Assembly (NCBI RefSeq): GCF_001606025.1
Contig: NZ_CP014945.1
Coordinates: 1,922,001-1,986,000, forward strand
Direction of reading: 5' to 3'
Source of the DNA: Psychrobacter alimentarius
GTDB taxonomy: Bacteria; Pseudomonadota; Gammaproteobacteria; Pseudomonadales; Moraxellaceae
Length of the DNA: 64,000 bases
In this document: piece by piece, positions 8,278-18,326 of the stretch
Position numbering within the stretch: position 1 is the first letter of the stretch
Layout: each line of letters opens with the position of its first letter
The notes under the pieces: model-generated
Told to the model about the DNA's origin: nothing
What the model saw: only the letters and a program-made list of their open reading frames with translations
Database searches by the model: none
Position numbers and translations under genes: made by a program

Positions 8278-10244
8278 TTAAAAATACTTTTTCTTCTGCC
8301 AACCGTATCTATCTGATGGTTGTTTTTTTAATAGTAATGGCGGTGGTCAGTAGTTATGCAGTCGTGCATCAGCTATGGAACCTGCCTTTTATTGAGCTGT
8401 TTACCCCATCATTTGACTTATCCCTTGCGGACATGAGTATCCAGCTACAAATCTTACCGACGATGCTGGTGGCATCAACGGCTGGCGGTCTCTTAGGATT
8501 AGTCAGTGTGTTGCTACAGCAGCTGGTAAAAAATACGCTTGCTTCAGACACAACCCTAGCCGTCGGTAGCGGTGCAAACATAGCCTTGCTGCTGGTCACT
8601 TTATTCTTCCCCAGTTTCAATTTGGGTGGCAGCTTTTGGGTGGCTTTTATTGGTGCTATCAGCAGTATGGCAATCGTCTTTATCCTAGCTGCTCCTAGTC
8701 GCATGAATCCTTTGGTACTGGTACTAGGGGGGCTGGTCACTAATATTTTGCTGGGTGCTATCGCGGCTTTATTATTAATCTATTATGCTGAAGAATCCCT
8801 AAATATTATGGTATGGGCAGCAGGCAGTCTTACCCAAAATAATTGGCAAGTATCTGTCGCTTTGACCATTGCTAGCGTGGTTGCTTTTATCAGCTTGATG
8901 CCGTTGTTAAAGCCGCTAGAAATCATGAGCCTAGATGATCGACAAGCCAAAAGCTTGGGCGTGCCTGTCAACCTCATTCGTGGATTGGTAATAGGATTGG
9001 TGGCGATTTTAACAGCGCTTGTCGTCAGTCGCGTAGGCCCTATTGGATTTATTGGTTTGGGCGCGGCAACTCTCGTCAATGTGTTTTCTGTCAGACACAT
9101 CGGGTATCGTCTGTTATTGGGATATGGGTTTGGGGCGCTTTTATTATGGATTACCAGTAATGTCACAACGATACTACAGCATTATCTGTCTCTCAATATT
9201 CCTGCTGATGCGATGACGGCGTTACTGGGTGCGCCGTTGGTTATATGGCTGATTATGATGCAAAGTCGCCAGCATACTGAGGAGCTTGCACCAACGCTTG
9301 TCTCAGAACGTCGCGAGACACACTTGCTTGCTTGGAGCATTGCTTTAGTTTTGTTAATAGGCAGCATACTCGTATTTACTGCTACCGCCAACGGTTGGCA
9401 GCTAAATGCCGTATGGGATTTAATTGTTGATTTTAGACTCCCTCGTACCTTGAGTGCAGCGGCCACGGGCGTCATGCTGGCAACTGCTGGCGTATTATTA
9501 CAAACGTTGACTCGTAACCCTATGGCTAGCCCCGAGGTATTAGGTATCAGTTCAGGCTCGGCAATAGGCGTGGTATTGGCGTTTATTTTCCTACCCAGCT
9601 TTGGCTATACAGGCATCGTACTATCAGGATTACTGGGCGCCTCTATCGTACTTTGTTTAATCTTGTGGCTGGCTCGCAGAGTGAATGCTGCTTACTTATT
9701 ATTGGTGGGAGTGGCGATTGCTGCCTTAATGGGCGGTGTGTTAAGTCTGGTCAAGATATCTGGAGATCAACGATTACAAGCAGTTCTCAGCTGGCTGTCA
9801 GGATCTACTTATCTTGCCAGTCCTGAGACTGCTTGGCTGCTTGTGGCGTTTGCTGCAGCACTGTTTTTATTGAGTTTTATGATAGTAAGACCCTTAGAGA
9901 TATTGAGTTTGGGCAGTGGAATAGCGCGTGAGCTTGGCGTTTCTTTAAGACTATTCCAAAGCTTGATATTAATCTTGGTAGCAGCGCTTAGTACCATATC
10001 GACATTGGCTGTGGGTCCACTCAGTTTTGTGGGATTGATGATTCCTCATTTGGCGACAACGCTTGGCGCAGTTCAGCTCAAACGTCAGCTGCAACTGGCT
10101 GCTATCTTGGGTGCCGCTTTGATGGTAATCGCAGACTGGCTTGGTCGTTATATTATTTTTCCTTACGAGATACCCGCTGGCACCATTGCTGCCATCATTG
10201 GTGGCGCCTACTTCTTGTATCTCATGCGCCGTATCAGAGCGTAA
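8274..10244 (+). CDS. fhuB: Fused FecCD-type permease, FhuB-like
   Basis: Inner-membrane channel of the siderophore importer. 656 residues, twice the length of a FecCD permease, with two homologous halves. The first half contains LGGLVTNILLGAI, MVWAAGSL and RVGPIGFIGLGAATLVN; the second repeats the pattern with RNPMASPEVLGISSGSAIG, LSWLSGSTYLAS and VGPLSFVGLMIPHLA. The GPIGFIGL and GPLSFVGL stretches are the cytoplasmic loops that contact the ATPase. About 20 membrane spans are expected. A single fused permease is the hallmark of FhuB, so with fhuC and fhuD the transporter is complete. Confidence 0.92.
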   Translation: MIKNTFSSANRIYLMVVFLIVMAVVSSYAVVHQLWNLPFIELFTPSFDLSLADMSIQLQILPTMLVASTAGGLLGLVSVLLQQLVKNTLASDTTLAVGSGANIALLLVTLFFPSFNLGGSFWVAFIGAISSMAIVFILAAPSRMNPLVLVLGGLVTNILLGAIAALLLIYYAEESLNIMVWAAGSLTQNNWQVSVALTIASVVAFISLMPLLKPLEIMSLDDRQAKSLGVPVNLIRGLVIGLVAILTALVVSRVGPIGFIGLGAATLVNVFSVRHIGYRLLLGYGFGALLLWITSNVTTILQHYLSLNIPADAMTALLGAPLVIWLIMMQSRQHTEELAPTLVSERRETHLLAWSIALVLLIGSILVFTATANGWQLNAVWDLIVDFRLPRTLSAAATGVMLATAGVLLQTLTRNPMASPEVLGISSGSAIGVVLAFIFLPSFGYTGIVLSGLLGASIVLCLILWLARRVNAAYLLLVGVAIAALMGGVLSLVKISGDQRLQAVLSWLSGSTYLASPETAWLLVAFAAALFLLSFMIVRPLEILSLGSGIARELGVSLRLFQSLILILVAALSTISTLAVGPLSFVGLMIPHLATTLGAVQLKRQLQLAAILGAALMVIADWLGRYIIFPYEIPAGTIAAIIGGAYFLYLMRRIRA

Positions 10245-10414
10245 ATAACAACCATTAGATATCAATAGCTAAGCACAAAAAATATTTACTGTGAGTCAAT
10301 GACACCCCTACTCACCTAAAACGATTTATAACATACTAAAAAGGGATTGGACATCTCTCCCCTCTCTTTTATGCCATCAAACATACATAAAATTCATTCT
10401 ATTACTGAGCCATT

Positions 10415-12127
10415 ATGTCTTCTCGCACTCCATCGTCTTTGTATCGTATGATTTGGGCATACTATCGCCTGCCTTTTCTCAAGGTTATTTTGCTGAACCT
10501 AGTTAATGCGGCAGTCAGTGTTGGGATTATTGCTTATATCAACCACACCTTTATAAGTCAGCCTGTCTTTAATACGTTGTCATGGTTAAGTTTGGGCTAT
10601 TTTGCAGGTTTAATAGTACTACTACTGGTCACAACTTTTATCTCACAGTATACCTTGACCTGCTTGGGACATAAATTTGTCTATGAGCTAAGAACCAAAT
10701 TGGTCAAACAGATCATCGATACCAAGGTACCGCAAATTGATAATCTAGGAAGTGCGCGGTTAATTGCTAGCCTATCCTCTGATATTCAATCAATTACGGT
10801 CGCTTTTGTACGCATGCCAGAATTGGTGCAAGGGGTAATTTTGTCGACTGGGGTGGCAATTTATCTAGGTTGGCTCTCGCTGCCATTACTCTTGATTGTC
10901 ATGTTTTGGATTGCGATGACGATTTGGATCAGTACTATTTTAGTGAAGCACGTTTATCAACATTTAACGGGATTAAGAGAGCTCAACGATCTTTTATATC
11001 AAGATTATCAATCAATTATCGAAGGACGCAAAGAGCTGGCTTTGAATCAGCACCGTGCTGAAAAATTGTACAAAACCGATTTTGTGACGCATGCTAAGTC
11101 GTATGAAAAATCTGTGATCAAAGCCGATACGTTTCATTTATCAGCAGTGAACTGGTCAAACATTATGATGTTCGCCGCCATTGGGGTGGTGTTCGCGTTG
11201 TCCAATTATCTTGATATACCAATGGGTGTTGCGACGACTTTTTCCTTAACGATTTTATTTATGCAATCGCCTTTATTACATGCAGTCGGCGCTTATCCCA
11301 CCATACAAACGGCTCAGGTGGCATTGGATAAGATTCACTCTCTAGAACTCAGTGATTATCATCCAGAATTTGCCACCAATGCAGCCATACAGAATTGGCA
11401 ATCTATATCATTGACCGATATTGGTTATCGTTACCAAAATATCGAAAACAATGCTCAAGACGCCGCCACTCAAAAACACGATACGGCTGGCGATATACTA
11501 AGCGATGTCAATCTGACGCTCAAACGTGGCGATGTGGTCTTTTTGATCGGCGCAAATGGTAGCGGCAAATCCACCTTAGCTAAGATCATTACCGGTATTT
11601 TTACCCCAACTATGGGTCAGGTAAGCGTTGATGAGCACGTTATCTCGGATGCCAATGTGGTTGATTATAGGCAACTATTTTCTGCTATTTTTAGCGATCA
11701 ACATCTGTTTAAGCAGCTTGTTGGTCGCGAAGGCAATGATCCTGATATGACGTTGGTAACGTCGTGGCTGCACAAACTCAATCTACAGGACAAAGTCAGC
11801 GTGACTGACGAGCGTTTATCAACCGATAAGCTCTCGCAAGGACAACGTAAACGCTTGGCGATGTTGATTTCTGTGGCAGAACAAAAAGACATTTTACTGC
11901 TTGATGAATGGGCTGCAGATCAAGACCCTGCATTTCGCCGCGTATTCTACCAAACGCTCATTCCTGAATTAAAAGCCATGGGCAAAACCTTATTTATCAT
12001 CAGTCACGATGATGGATATTTTGAACATGCTGATCGACTGCTGTTGATGAAACGAGGTAAATTAATCGAGCTGAATGCTGAAGAACGACAGCGTGCCAGT
12101 GCCGATGCCATATCTATGCTGCATTAA
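10415..12127 (+). CDS. Cyclic peptide / siderophore exporter ABC protein (YojI/PvdE type)
   Basis: Half-size ABC exporter with fused membrane and ATPase domains, 570 residues. Residues 1-310 contain about six hydrophobic spans; the ATPase part has Walker A GANGSGKST, signature LSQGQRKR, Walker B ILLLDEWAADQDP and H-loop FIISHDD. The DEWAADQDP wording is typical of the YojI/PvdE/SyrD cyclic-peptide export group. Known members export microcin J25 or pyoverdine precursors. No peptide-synthetase or siderophore-biosynthesis gene lies nearby, so the cargo is open. The gene is 170 bp after fhuB and upstream of a TonB receptor, within the iron island. Confidence 0.85.
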   Translation: MSSRTPSSLYRMIWAYYRLPFLKVILLNLVNAAVSVGIIAYINHTFISQPVFNTLSWLSLGYFAGLIVLLLVTTFISQYTLTCLGHKFVYELRTKLVKQIIDTKVPQIDNLGSARLIASLSSDIQSITVAFVRMPELVQGVILSTGVAIYLGWLSLPLLLIVMFWIAMTIWISTILVKHVYQHLTGLRELNDLLYQDYQSIIEGRKELALNQHRAEKLYKTDFVTHAKSYEKSVIKADTFHLSAVNWSNIMMFAAIGVVFALSNYLDIPMGVATTFSLTILFMQSPLLHAVGAYPTIQTAQVALDKIHSLELSDYHPEFATNAAIQNWQSISLTDIGYRYQNIENNAQDAATQKHDTAGDILSDVNLTLKRGDVVFLIGANGSGKSTLAKIITGIFTPTMGQVSVDEHVISDANVVDYRQLFSAIFSDQHLFKQLVGREGNDPDMTLVTSWLHKLNLQDKVSVTDERLSTDKLSQGQRKRLAMLISVAEQKDILLLDEWAADQDPAFRRVFYQTLIPELKAMGKTLFIISHDDGYFEHADRLLLMKRGKLIELNAEERQRASADAISMLH

Positions 12128-12154
12128 ATTGAGCTAAAATCAAGCCGAACCATG

Positions 12155-12182
12155 AGCGCGGTATCGTTTGAAATACTGCGCT
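12155..12182. terminator. Possible terminator hairpin after the exporter gene
   Basis: AGCGCGGTAT and ATACTGCGCT pair over 9 of 10 positions around an 8-nt loop, 28 bp after the exporter stop. It lacks a T-tract, so the call is weak. Confidence 0.35.
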
Positions 12183-12394
12183 TATATACGTTTCCCCCTA
12201 CTCTTATTAATAACAACTGCTAGATTTCTATTTACCATTAAGCGCTACTATTGCGTAAATCCATTATTATGAGCTACTTATAAATATAAAACATTGTTCA
12301 TAAATATTCTATGATTCATCCTCTCTATTAAAACCTCTTATCACTTCTATCCAGAAACTATGTGTCAAAAATATTTCTGTATTGTATTGCTAAT

Positions 12395-12413
12395 CATAAT
12401 AATTATCATTATC
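12395..12413. promoter_or_regulatory. Fur-box-like site before TonB receptor 1
   Basis: CATAATAATTATCATTATC matches 16 of 19 Fur consensus positions, one of the two best sites in the window. It lies in the 412-bp gap between exporter and receptor genes, about 127 bp upstream of the receptor start. Apart from the weak hairpin I see nothing else in that gap. Confidence 0.75.
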
Positions 12414-12539
12414 ATGTACTAAAATTAAGATTGCTTCTCGGCATATTTTCTTATCAAATTATTTATTGGTCAGCCATCTAACGCTTTATTGAGAAATGGC
12501 TTCCTAATTTTTCTATTACTCTAATTGAGATATCATCTG

Positions 12540-14822
12540 ATGTTTATCATTGCACAAGGTACAAAGCAACATAAGCCAAGCACGCTAAGTTGGTTCGTCA
12601 AAAAGACCATGCATCTTTCAGCGATTGCTTCTTTGGCTGTCAGCTCTTCGATGATTCATGCTGAAACCTCACAGCAAACCACGACTACAGATGAAGGTAG
12701 CGAAATCAACCGTGCAGACGGCACAGTAGAACCAAGCACTACGCTACCCACTATCGTAGTCACGGCAGACACAAATAAACAGATTACAGAAAATACGGAT
12801 AGCTATACCATTCCTGTCGCCAGTAGCGCCACAGGACTGGCCTTATCAGCAAGAGAGACGCCGCAGGCTACCAGCGTCGTCACTAATCAACAAATCAAAG
12901 ACCAAAACTCTAATACTCTAATAGACGTACTTAAGCGATCGCCTGCCATTCAAGTAAGTAGCATTGATGGCGCGCGTAATGGATTGTCATCAAGAGGTTT
13001 TGGTATCAATAGCTTCCAAATTGATGGCTTGAACACCAATTTTATTCAGCAAGCGGCGATGGGCGAATACTCTGCCAATACTGCTATGTTTGATCATGTT
13101 GAGGTCGTGCGAGGCGCTACCGGTTTGATGAGTGGTTCAGGCGACCCTTCTGCCAATATCAATCTCATACGTAAACGTGCGGATAGCGACATCCCTGTTA
13201 CAGAGCTGTCTGCCAATGTCAATCGTTATGGCAATTACGGTGTTAGCATTGACCGTAGTCAGCCATTGAGTGAGAGCGGTGCCGTACGGGGCCGCGTCGT
13301 CGCAAGTTATCAAGATGGTGATACCTTCATCGATCGTCAAGAATTGGGTCAAAATCTGATTTATGCCACGGTTGATGCGGATGTGAGCGACAGCACCACA
13401 GTCAGTGTCGGTGCCAGCCGTCAACACAATAAATCAAGAGCTACCATGTGGGGTGGTTTGCCAAACTACCTAAGTGATGGCTCAAAAGCGAATTGGGATA
13501 CCAGTAAAAATGGTAGTGCCAATTGGACAAACTGGGATTCTGACAATGTCTATTACTTCGCTGATATCGATCATGATTTTAACGAAGATTGGAACCTGAC
13601 TACCAAAGCCAGCTACAATGAGAGTGACAGCAGTCCAAAACTTCTCTACCTTTTTGGCGGTCCACTTAATGTCGACACTGGCTTAGGACTAGGTTTCAAC
13701 GTATTCCATGCAGATACCGAACGCAAACAGACCAATGTTAAAACTGAGTTAACGGGTAATTTTGATGCACTAGGCAGAACGCACAAACTCATTGTGGGCG
13801 GATCTTATAGCAAAAGTGAACTTGATACCTTTACTTATGCCCCACCTGCTGAAGATGACCTTGCTCCGCTGACCAACTTTTTTGAGTGGGATGGCAGCTA
13901 CCCTGAACCAGCATGGGGAGACAGAACTCGAAGCTCTGATGTCACCATTAAAGAAAAATCCGTATTTGCTGCAACCCAGCTTCAGTTAACGGACCCTTTA
14001 TCAGTCATCTTGGGGTCTCGCGTGTCTGATTATGAGCGTTCAGGTGTGCAGTATGGCCGAAATGTGAATACTAAATCTGATCACATTTGGACACCTTATG
14101 CGGGTATTACGTTTGACATTGATAAAAATCACAGCCTATATACCAGTTATAGCGATATCTTTAAGCCTCAAACCCAGCGTGATATCAATGGCAATTATCT
14201 CGATCCAATCGAAGGTAAAAACTATGAAATTGGTCTAAAAAGCGAGTCAGATAACGGTGCCTTACAAAGTCAAATCAGCATCTTTAGAATCGAACAAGAC
14301 AACCTTGCTCAAGCAGACGGTAGTAATAAAATTCCAGGTACCAGTCCTCCTGAACAAGCTTATTTTGGAGCAGAAGGTGCTACCAGTCAGGGCGTAGAGT
14401 TAGAAGTCACTGGTAAGGTTAGTGACAATCTACAAGCAAGCGTTGGGTATACGCATTTTAATGCTGAAGACAATAGTGGTAAAGCCATTAACACTGGTTT
14501 TGCTGATACCACGCTTAACCTATTTGCCACTTATGATATGGACGATATCATTCCCAACTTGACCATTGGCGGCGGTATAGATTGGTCAAACGGCTACTAT
14601 GGTATCGTTACCAACCCTGTGACCCAGCGCTCTGAAAAATACAGTCAAGATGATGTGACCCTTGCTATCATTATGGCAAGATACACTGTTAATGAAAATC
14701 TGGAAGCACAGCTTAATGTCAATAATTTATTCAACCAAAAATATCTTGCTGGCAGCACCTTCAATGAACTGACGTATGGCGAGCCATTAAATGTGGTAGG
14801 CCGCTTGACTTATCGCTTTTAA
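12540..14822 (+). CDS. TonB-dependent siderophore receptor 1
   Basis: Outer-membrane gated porin for a ferric siderophore. The preferred start is the ATG at 12540; an upstream TTG is also in frame. A signal peptide ends near SSSMIHA|E, followed by a Thr-rich linker and a TonB box (TLPTIVVTAD). The plug domain holds LIDVLKRSPAIQVSS, RGFGINSFQIDGLN and VEVVRGATGLMSGSGDPSANINLIRKR, typical of FhuE/FoxA/FpvA receptors. The barrel ends in RLTYRF with a terminal aromatic residue. At 760 residues the length is normal, with no STN signalling domain. The next three genes are the usual DUF3649-PepSY-DUF3325 companions. The siderophore cannot be read from sequence. Confidence 0.92.
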   Translation: MFIIAQGTKQHKPSTLSWFVKKTMHLSAIASLAVSSSMIHAETSQQTTTTDEGSEINRADGTVEPSTTLPTIVVTADTNKQITENTDSYTIPVASSATGLALSARETPQATSVVTNQQIKDQNSNTLIDVLKRSPAIQVSSIDGARNGLSSRGFGINSFQIDGLNTNFIQQAAMGEYSANTAMFDHVEVVRGATGLMSGSGDPSANINLIRKRADSDIPVTELSANVNRYGNYGVSIDRSQPLSESGAVRGRVVASYQDGDTFIDRQELGQNLIYATVDADVSDSTTVSVGASRQHNKSRATMWGGLPNYLSDGSKANWDTSKNGSANWTNWDSDNVYYFADIDHDFNEDWNLTTKASYNESDSSPKLLYLFGGPLNVDTGLGLGFNVFHADTERKQTNVKTELTGNFDALGRTHKLIVGGSYSKSELDTFTYAPPAEDDLAPLTNFFEWDGSYPEPAWGDRTRSSDVTIKEKSVFAATQLQLTDPLSVILGSRVSDYERSGVQYGRNVNTKSDHIWTPYAGITFDIDKNHSLYTSYSDIFKPQTQRDINGNYLDPIEGKNYEIGLKSESDNGALQSQISIFRIEQDNLAQADGSNKIPGTSPPEQAYFGAEGATSQGVELEVTGKVSDNLQASVGYTHFNAEDNSGKAINTGFADTTLNLFATYDMDDIIPNLTIGGGIDWSNGYYGIVTNPVTQRSEKYSQDDVTLAIIMARYTVNENLEAQLNVNNLFNQKYLAGSTFNELTYGEPLNVVGRLTYRF

Positions 14823-14858
14823 TCTTAATACCAATTATTTGAATGCATAGGCCATCAC

Positions 14859-15149
14859 ATGAGTAAACGCCGTAGTAGCCACGGTTTTTATCTACCAGAC
14901 TTTAGCGTTATCAGTCGTATTGTTTTAGCGATTGGCGGTAGCTACGGCATCGCGGTACTCACTGACTTACTGTTTTTGGCTTTAACCATAGATGACATTT
15001 CTGCTATTTATTGGGGGCAAATAACAAGTGTCGTGGTCTGTGCGCTTATGATTATTTTGGTGTTTTCATTACGCCGCTTATGGTTGGCATGGGCAGTAGT
15101 GGCGAGCCTATCAAGCATATTAGGCTTGATATGTTATGCCACTATTTAG
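14859..15149 (+). CDS. DUF3649-like small membrane protein
   Basis: A 96-residue inner-membrane protein with about three hydrophobic spans (VLAIGGSYGIAVLTDLLFLAL, QITSVVVCALMIILVF, WAVVASLSSILGLICYA). Proteins of this kind recur between a TonB receptor gene and a PepSY-domain gene in iron loci of gamma-proteobacteria, as here. It lies 36 bp after receptor 1 and is probably co-transcribed. It may help build a membrane reductase complex with the PepSY protein; this is inference. Confidence 0.7.
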   Translation: MSKRRSSHGFYLPDFSVISRIVLAIGGSYGIAVLTDLLFLALTIDDISAIYWGQITSVVVCALMIILVFSLRRLWLAWAVVASLSSILGLICYATI

Positions 15150-15173
15150 ACTTTTATTATCAGGTCATCTTTG

Positions 15174-16859
15174 ATGTCAGACTCTACTAAAACCCAATCC
15201 GTGCCGATGACCAAACGTCAGCAGAAAGATAAAACCAAGGTAAAAGGCTATCGGCTGCTGATGTCTGATGTCCATACTTGGTTTGGATTACTATTGGGTT
15301 GGTTGTTATTCACGATCTTTTTGATGGGTACAGTCAGCTATTTTAATAATGAGCTGACGGCATGGATGCAACCTGAGATTACTGCTGTCTCTAAGCCCTC
15401 AGCCCTACCCCTTTCATCGCAAAATTCGCCAAACAAGGCTCAGACGTCCGAGCCTTTTGGTGTGGCAATCGCCCATCTGCAAGCCACTCAAGCAAATGCC
15501 AAAAACTGGTTTATTACCAAAGGTCCGACCAGTACGAGTAACGAGCAGCGTTTACATATCACCACCAGTGCTGACGACGAAAGACTACGCTATCAATTTG
15601 ATACGCAGACCCAAACAGCATATATGCCAAGAGACACGGCGGGTGGTAATTTCTTTTATCGCATGCATTTTGATCTACATTATATGAGTGTGATATGGGC
15701 AAGAATAATCGTCGGCATTGCATCTATGATGATGTTGATTGCGATCATTGCAGGCGTTATCGTTCATAAAAAAATATTCACCGATTTTTTTACGTTTCGT
15801 TGGGGCAAAGGACAACGTTCATGGCTTGATGCACACAATGCTTTTTCCGTGCTACCCCTGCCTTTTCATATCATGATTACGTTCACTGGCATCATCACGT
15901 TGATTGCGCTGTATATGCCATGGGGCGGCAAAGTTGCCAATATTGATACCGAGCAACTTTTTGAAGGCATCTACTCTTATCGAGCCGCCGATGCGACCGT
16001 GTTGCAACCTGCACCGATGGTCGATATTTCCCCACTATTAACAACGGCTCAAACAGATTGGCAAAAACTCAATCCCAATTATGCGATTACCAGTGTCAGT
16101 ATCAATCATCCCAATACTGACCATAGTAAAATTATTGTTGATGGCAGAGCCGACCGTCAAATTTCGACAATCGGTGCGTTTCGTATTTATGATGGTCAGA
16201 CAGGAAACATCCTTGAGCAAAGTAAGCCACCACCACTTGCTGTGACCACCCATACGGTGATGATAGGGCTGCATGCAGGACGCTTTGCTGATTACTGGCT
16301 ACGCTGGATGTATTTTTTATTGGGCGGCGCAGGTTGCGGTATGATTGCGACTGGATTGGTGCTTTGGACGGTGAAGCGTCGTCGCCAATTGCTTGATATG
16401 GATAAGCCTTATCTGGGATTTTGGCTGGTAGAAAAGCTCAATATTGCGACATTAGCTGGGTTGCCGTTGGCTATGGTAGGACTGTTATGGCTCAACCGAT
16501 TGTTACCTTTAGAGATGACTGCACGCGCCAAATGGGAAATAGATGGGTTTTTTATAATATGGGCCGGTAGTTTTATACTGACGTTGGTACTTTCTAGTCG
16601 TCATGCGTGGCGCGTATTATTGTCATTGGTTACTCTATCTCTTTTATTCACGCCACTCCTCAATAGTCTCACTACCGAGCGTGGATTTCTCCAAAGTGTT
16701 TTGAGTGGTGATGCGTTGTTCGTCAGCTTTGATGTTATGTTTTTTATACTAGCGCTGCTATTTGCTTACATCACTTATGCTGTCAGTTTTAAGAAAATGT
16801 CTCCTAAGCAAAAAACGAAGTCAAAACGTCGCGTCGCCTCTCAGATAGAGATCTCATAA
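15174..16859 (+). CDS. PepSY-associated transmembrane protein (iron-regulated)
   Basis: A 561-residue inner-membrane protein of the PepSY_TM family, thought to reduce ferric siderophores at or in the periplasm. Visible are the N-terminal span after VHTWFGLLLGW (a conserved PepSY_TM opening), two histidine-containing helices (HNAFSVLPLPFHIMI, VTTHTVMIGLHAGRFADYWLRW) that could ligate heme, and at least three later spans. The C-terminus is Lys/Arg-rich. The start is the ATG at 15174; a TTG immediately before it is in frame. It ends one base before the DUF3325 gene, so the two are one operon. Confidence 0.85.
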   Translation: MSDSTKTQSVPMTKRQQKDKTKVKGYRLLMSDVHTWFGLLLGWLLFTIFLMGTVSYFNNELTAWMQPEITAVSKPSALPLSSQNSPNKAQTSEPFGVAIAHLQATQANAKNWFITKGPTSTSNEQRLHITTSADDERLRYQFDTQTQTAYMPRDTAGGNFFYRMHFDLHYMSVIWARIIVGIASMMMLIAIIAGVIVHKKIFTDFFTFRWGKGQRSWLDAHNAFSVLPLPFHIMITFTGIITLIALYMPWGGKVANIDTEQLFEGIYSYRAADATVLQPAPMVDISPLLTTAQTDWQKLNPNYAITSVSINHPNTDHSKIIVDGRADRQISTIGAFRIYDGQTGNILEQSKPPPLAVTTHTVMIGLHAGRFADYWLRWMYFLLGGAGCGMIATGLVLWTVKRRRQLLDMDKPYLGFWLVEKLNIATLAGLPLAMVGLLWLNRLLPLEMTARAKWEIDGFFIIWAGSFILTLVLSSRHAWRVLLSLVTLSLLFTPLLNSLTTERGFLQSVLSGDALFVSFDVMFFILALLFAYITYAVSFKKMSPKQKTKSKRRVASQIEIS

Positions 16860-16860
16860 T

Positions 16861-17154
16861 ATGTCGAATTTAGTATTATCTGAGCTGCTATTTTTGGTAA
16901 ATCTGCTGGGTATGATTGCCTTAATGATAACCAGTAAAAGACATAAGGATAAATTTCAGCATAAACTGCCACTTGTTTCAAAAGGGCAAGGCCTACGCTG
17001 GCTGGGATTCACGCTATTAGCGATTGCGTTTTTATTGACCTATTCCTCATACCAAACAGGCTATTTTGTGGTGGTATGGTTTGGCAGTTTAACCATGGCC
17101 GCAGGTTTGGTCTATCTCATAATGATGATCTATGAGCAACTGTCACATTCATAA
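16861..17154 (+). CDS. DUF3325-like small membrane protein
   Basis: A 97-residue protein with three hydrophobic spans (LLFLVNLLGMIALMI, GFTLLAIAFLLTYSSY, VVVWFGSLTMAAGLVYLIMMI). Its size, composition and place one base after the PepSY gene fit the DUF3325 family found at the end of receptor-DUF3649-PepSY operons. It is likely an accessory of the membrane reductase; no catalytic motif is visible. Confidence 0.7.
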   Translation: MSNLVLSELLFLVNLLGMIALMITSKRHKDKFQHKLPLVSKGQGLRWLGFTLLAIAFLLTYSSYQTGYFVVVWFGSLTMAAGLVYLIMMIYEQLSHS

Positions 17155-17223
17155 CTTGCATTAACTATGAAGGAAAACAAATTTAGTTTGGGGTCGCCGA
17201 TTAACTGGTACTTTATAGTGTCA

Positions 17224-18111
17224 CTATAGTGAAAAACTCTTCATAAAGTTCTCTTTGCTATTCTGCATCTCTTTTTTTAACCAGTTTTTAAACACCACCT
17301 TTCTCTCATCTTCATGAAAAGGATAATAAGACAATAGATGATAAGAAGATCCATCTACGACAGGAGGCTGTACCAATTCTAAAAACTGATGTGAAAGCTC
17401 TTTTTCTACCATAAATATAGAAACAATAGCAGTACCTAATCCTGCCAAGCAACCTTCAATACATAGATAAAAATGTTCAAACACCATGTGCTCATACGAT
17501 AGAATGTCGCTACTGACCAATCTGGACTTATGTATATGCTGCCATAAATTTGGTCGAGAAGACGCCAGTAAAATAGTGCTTGTTTGCTCAGTTCTAGTAT
17601 TACGAACCGCGACAACGTACTCTTCCGCTATTTTGTCATGGAATATATCACCTCCCCATTCAAAGTCATTTCTACGTAAAGCAATATCAATAGATTTTTC
17701 CTGAAAGTTTACAGCCCCACCCCCTGTCAATAACACTATTTCGAACCCATGATTCAATGTGTTAAATTCAGCCAAACGAGGTATCAACCATTTCATTGAA
17801 ATGGTGGGCTCACAAGACAGCACAAGTTGTTTTTTTCGATTGTCTTGTTGCTTTAGGTCAACTAGGCAATCTTCTAATTTCGCAAAAACTTGCTGACAAC
17901 AAGAGAAAAGCGTTTCGCCATCTGATGTCAGTACCAGTTTTTTATTGACTCGATCAAATAAAGAAAGACCTAACGTATCCTCTAAGTTCTTAATCTGTTT
18001 ACTCACCGCACTTTGCGTCACAAACAATTTTTTAGCCGCAAAGGTGACACTACCGTGTTTTGCAACGTAATAAAAAAACCTTAATGTATTCAACGATATT
18101 TTTTCTATCAT
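17224..18111 (-). CDS. LysR-family transcriptional regulator
   Basis: 295 residues. The N-terminal helix-turn-helix reads LNTLRFFYYVAKHGSVTFAAKKLFVTQSAVSKQIKNLE, followed by a LysR co-inducer-binding domain. It resembles GcvA/AmpR-type members. It is divergent from the LysE-type exporter gene across a 215-bp region, the classic arrangement of a regulator with its target (ArgP-LysE). This gene and its neighbour are visibly more AT-rich than flanking genes, which may mean transfer. The effector, perhaps an amino acid, is unknown. Confidence 0.88.
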   Translation of the reverse strand: MIEKISLNTLRFFYYVAKHGSVTFAAKKLFVTQSAVSKQIKNLEDTLGLSLFDRVNKKLVLTSDGETLFSCCQQVFAKLEDCLVDLKQQDNRKKQLVLSCEPTISMKWLIPRLAEFNTLNHGFEIVLLTGGGAVNFQEKSIDIALRRNDFEWGGDIFHDKIAEEYVVAVRNTRTEQTSTILLASSRPNLWQHIHKSRLVSSDILSYEHMVFEHFYLCIEGCLAGLGTAIVSIFMVEKELSHQFLELVQPPVVDGSSYHLLSYYPFHEDERKVVFKNWLKKEMQNSKENFMKSFSL

Positions 18112-18326
18112 GCTAAAAACTCATAGATGATGATGTAATAAACTCAATTTTAGTTTATCGGATAATGTAGGAGAATACAGTTAAATTAATGAAATGAAAA
18201 ACCAATCTATAAAAAGCCATTAGTCTAGAGTTTTGACCGCATTTAAAGCACGCCTTATCAACGGTGTCATTTATACTCTGCTTATGAGGCCTCAAAGATT
18301 GTTTCTTCTCCTACCGAGTGAACTAA

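Noticed and set aside
8783..9166. Long antisense frame within fhuB, and similar ones in pcaF (36386-36772) and benK
   Set aside because: They mirror strongly conserved coding sequence in another frame, lack ribosome binding sites and have low-complexity composition.
17214..17228. Palindrome TATAGTG-T-CACTATA at the end of the DUF3325/LysR junction
   Set aside because: Short, AT-rich, no T-tract and overlaps the LysR stop; could be a weak terminator but not supportable.
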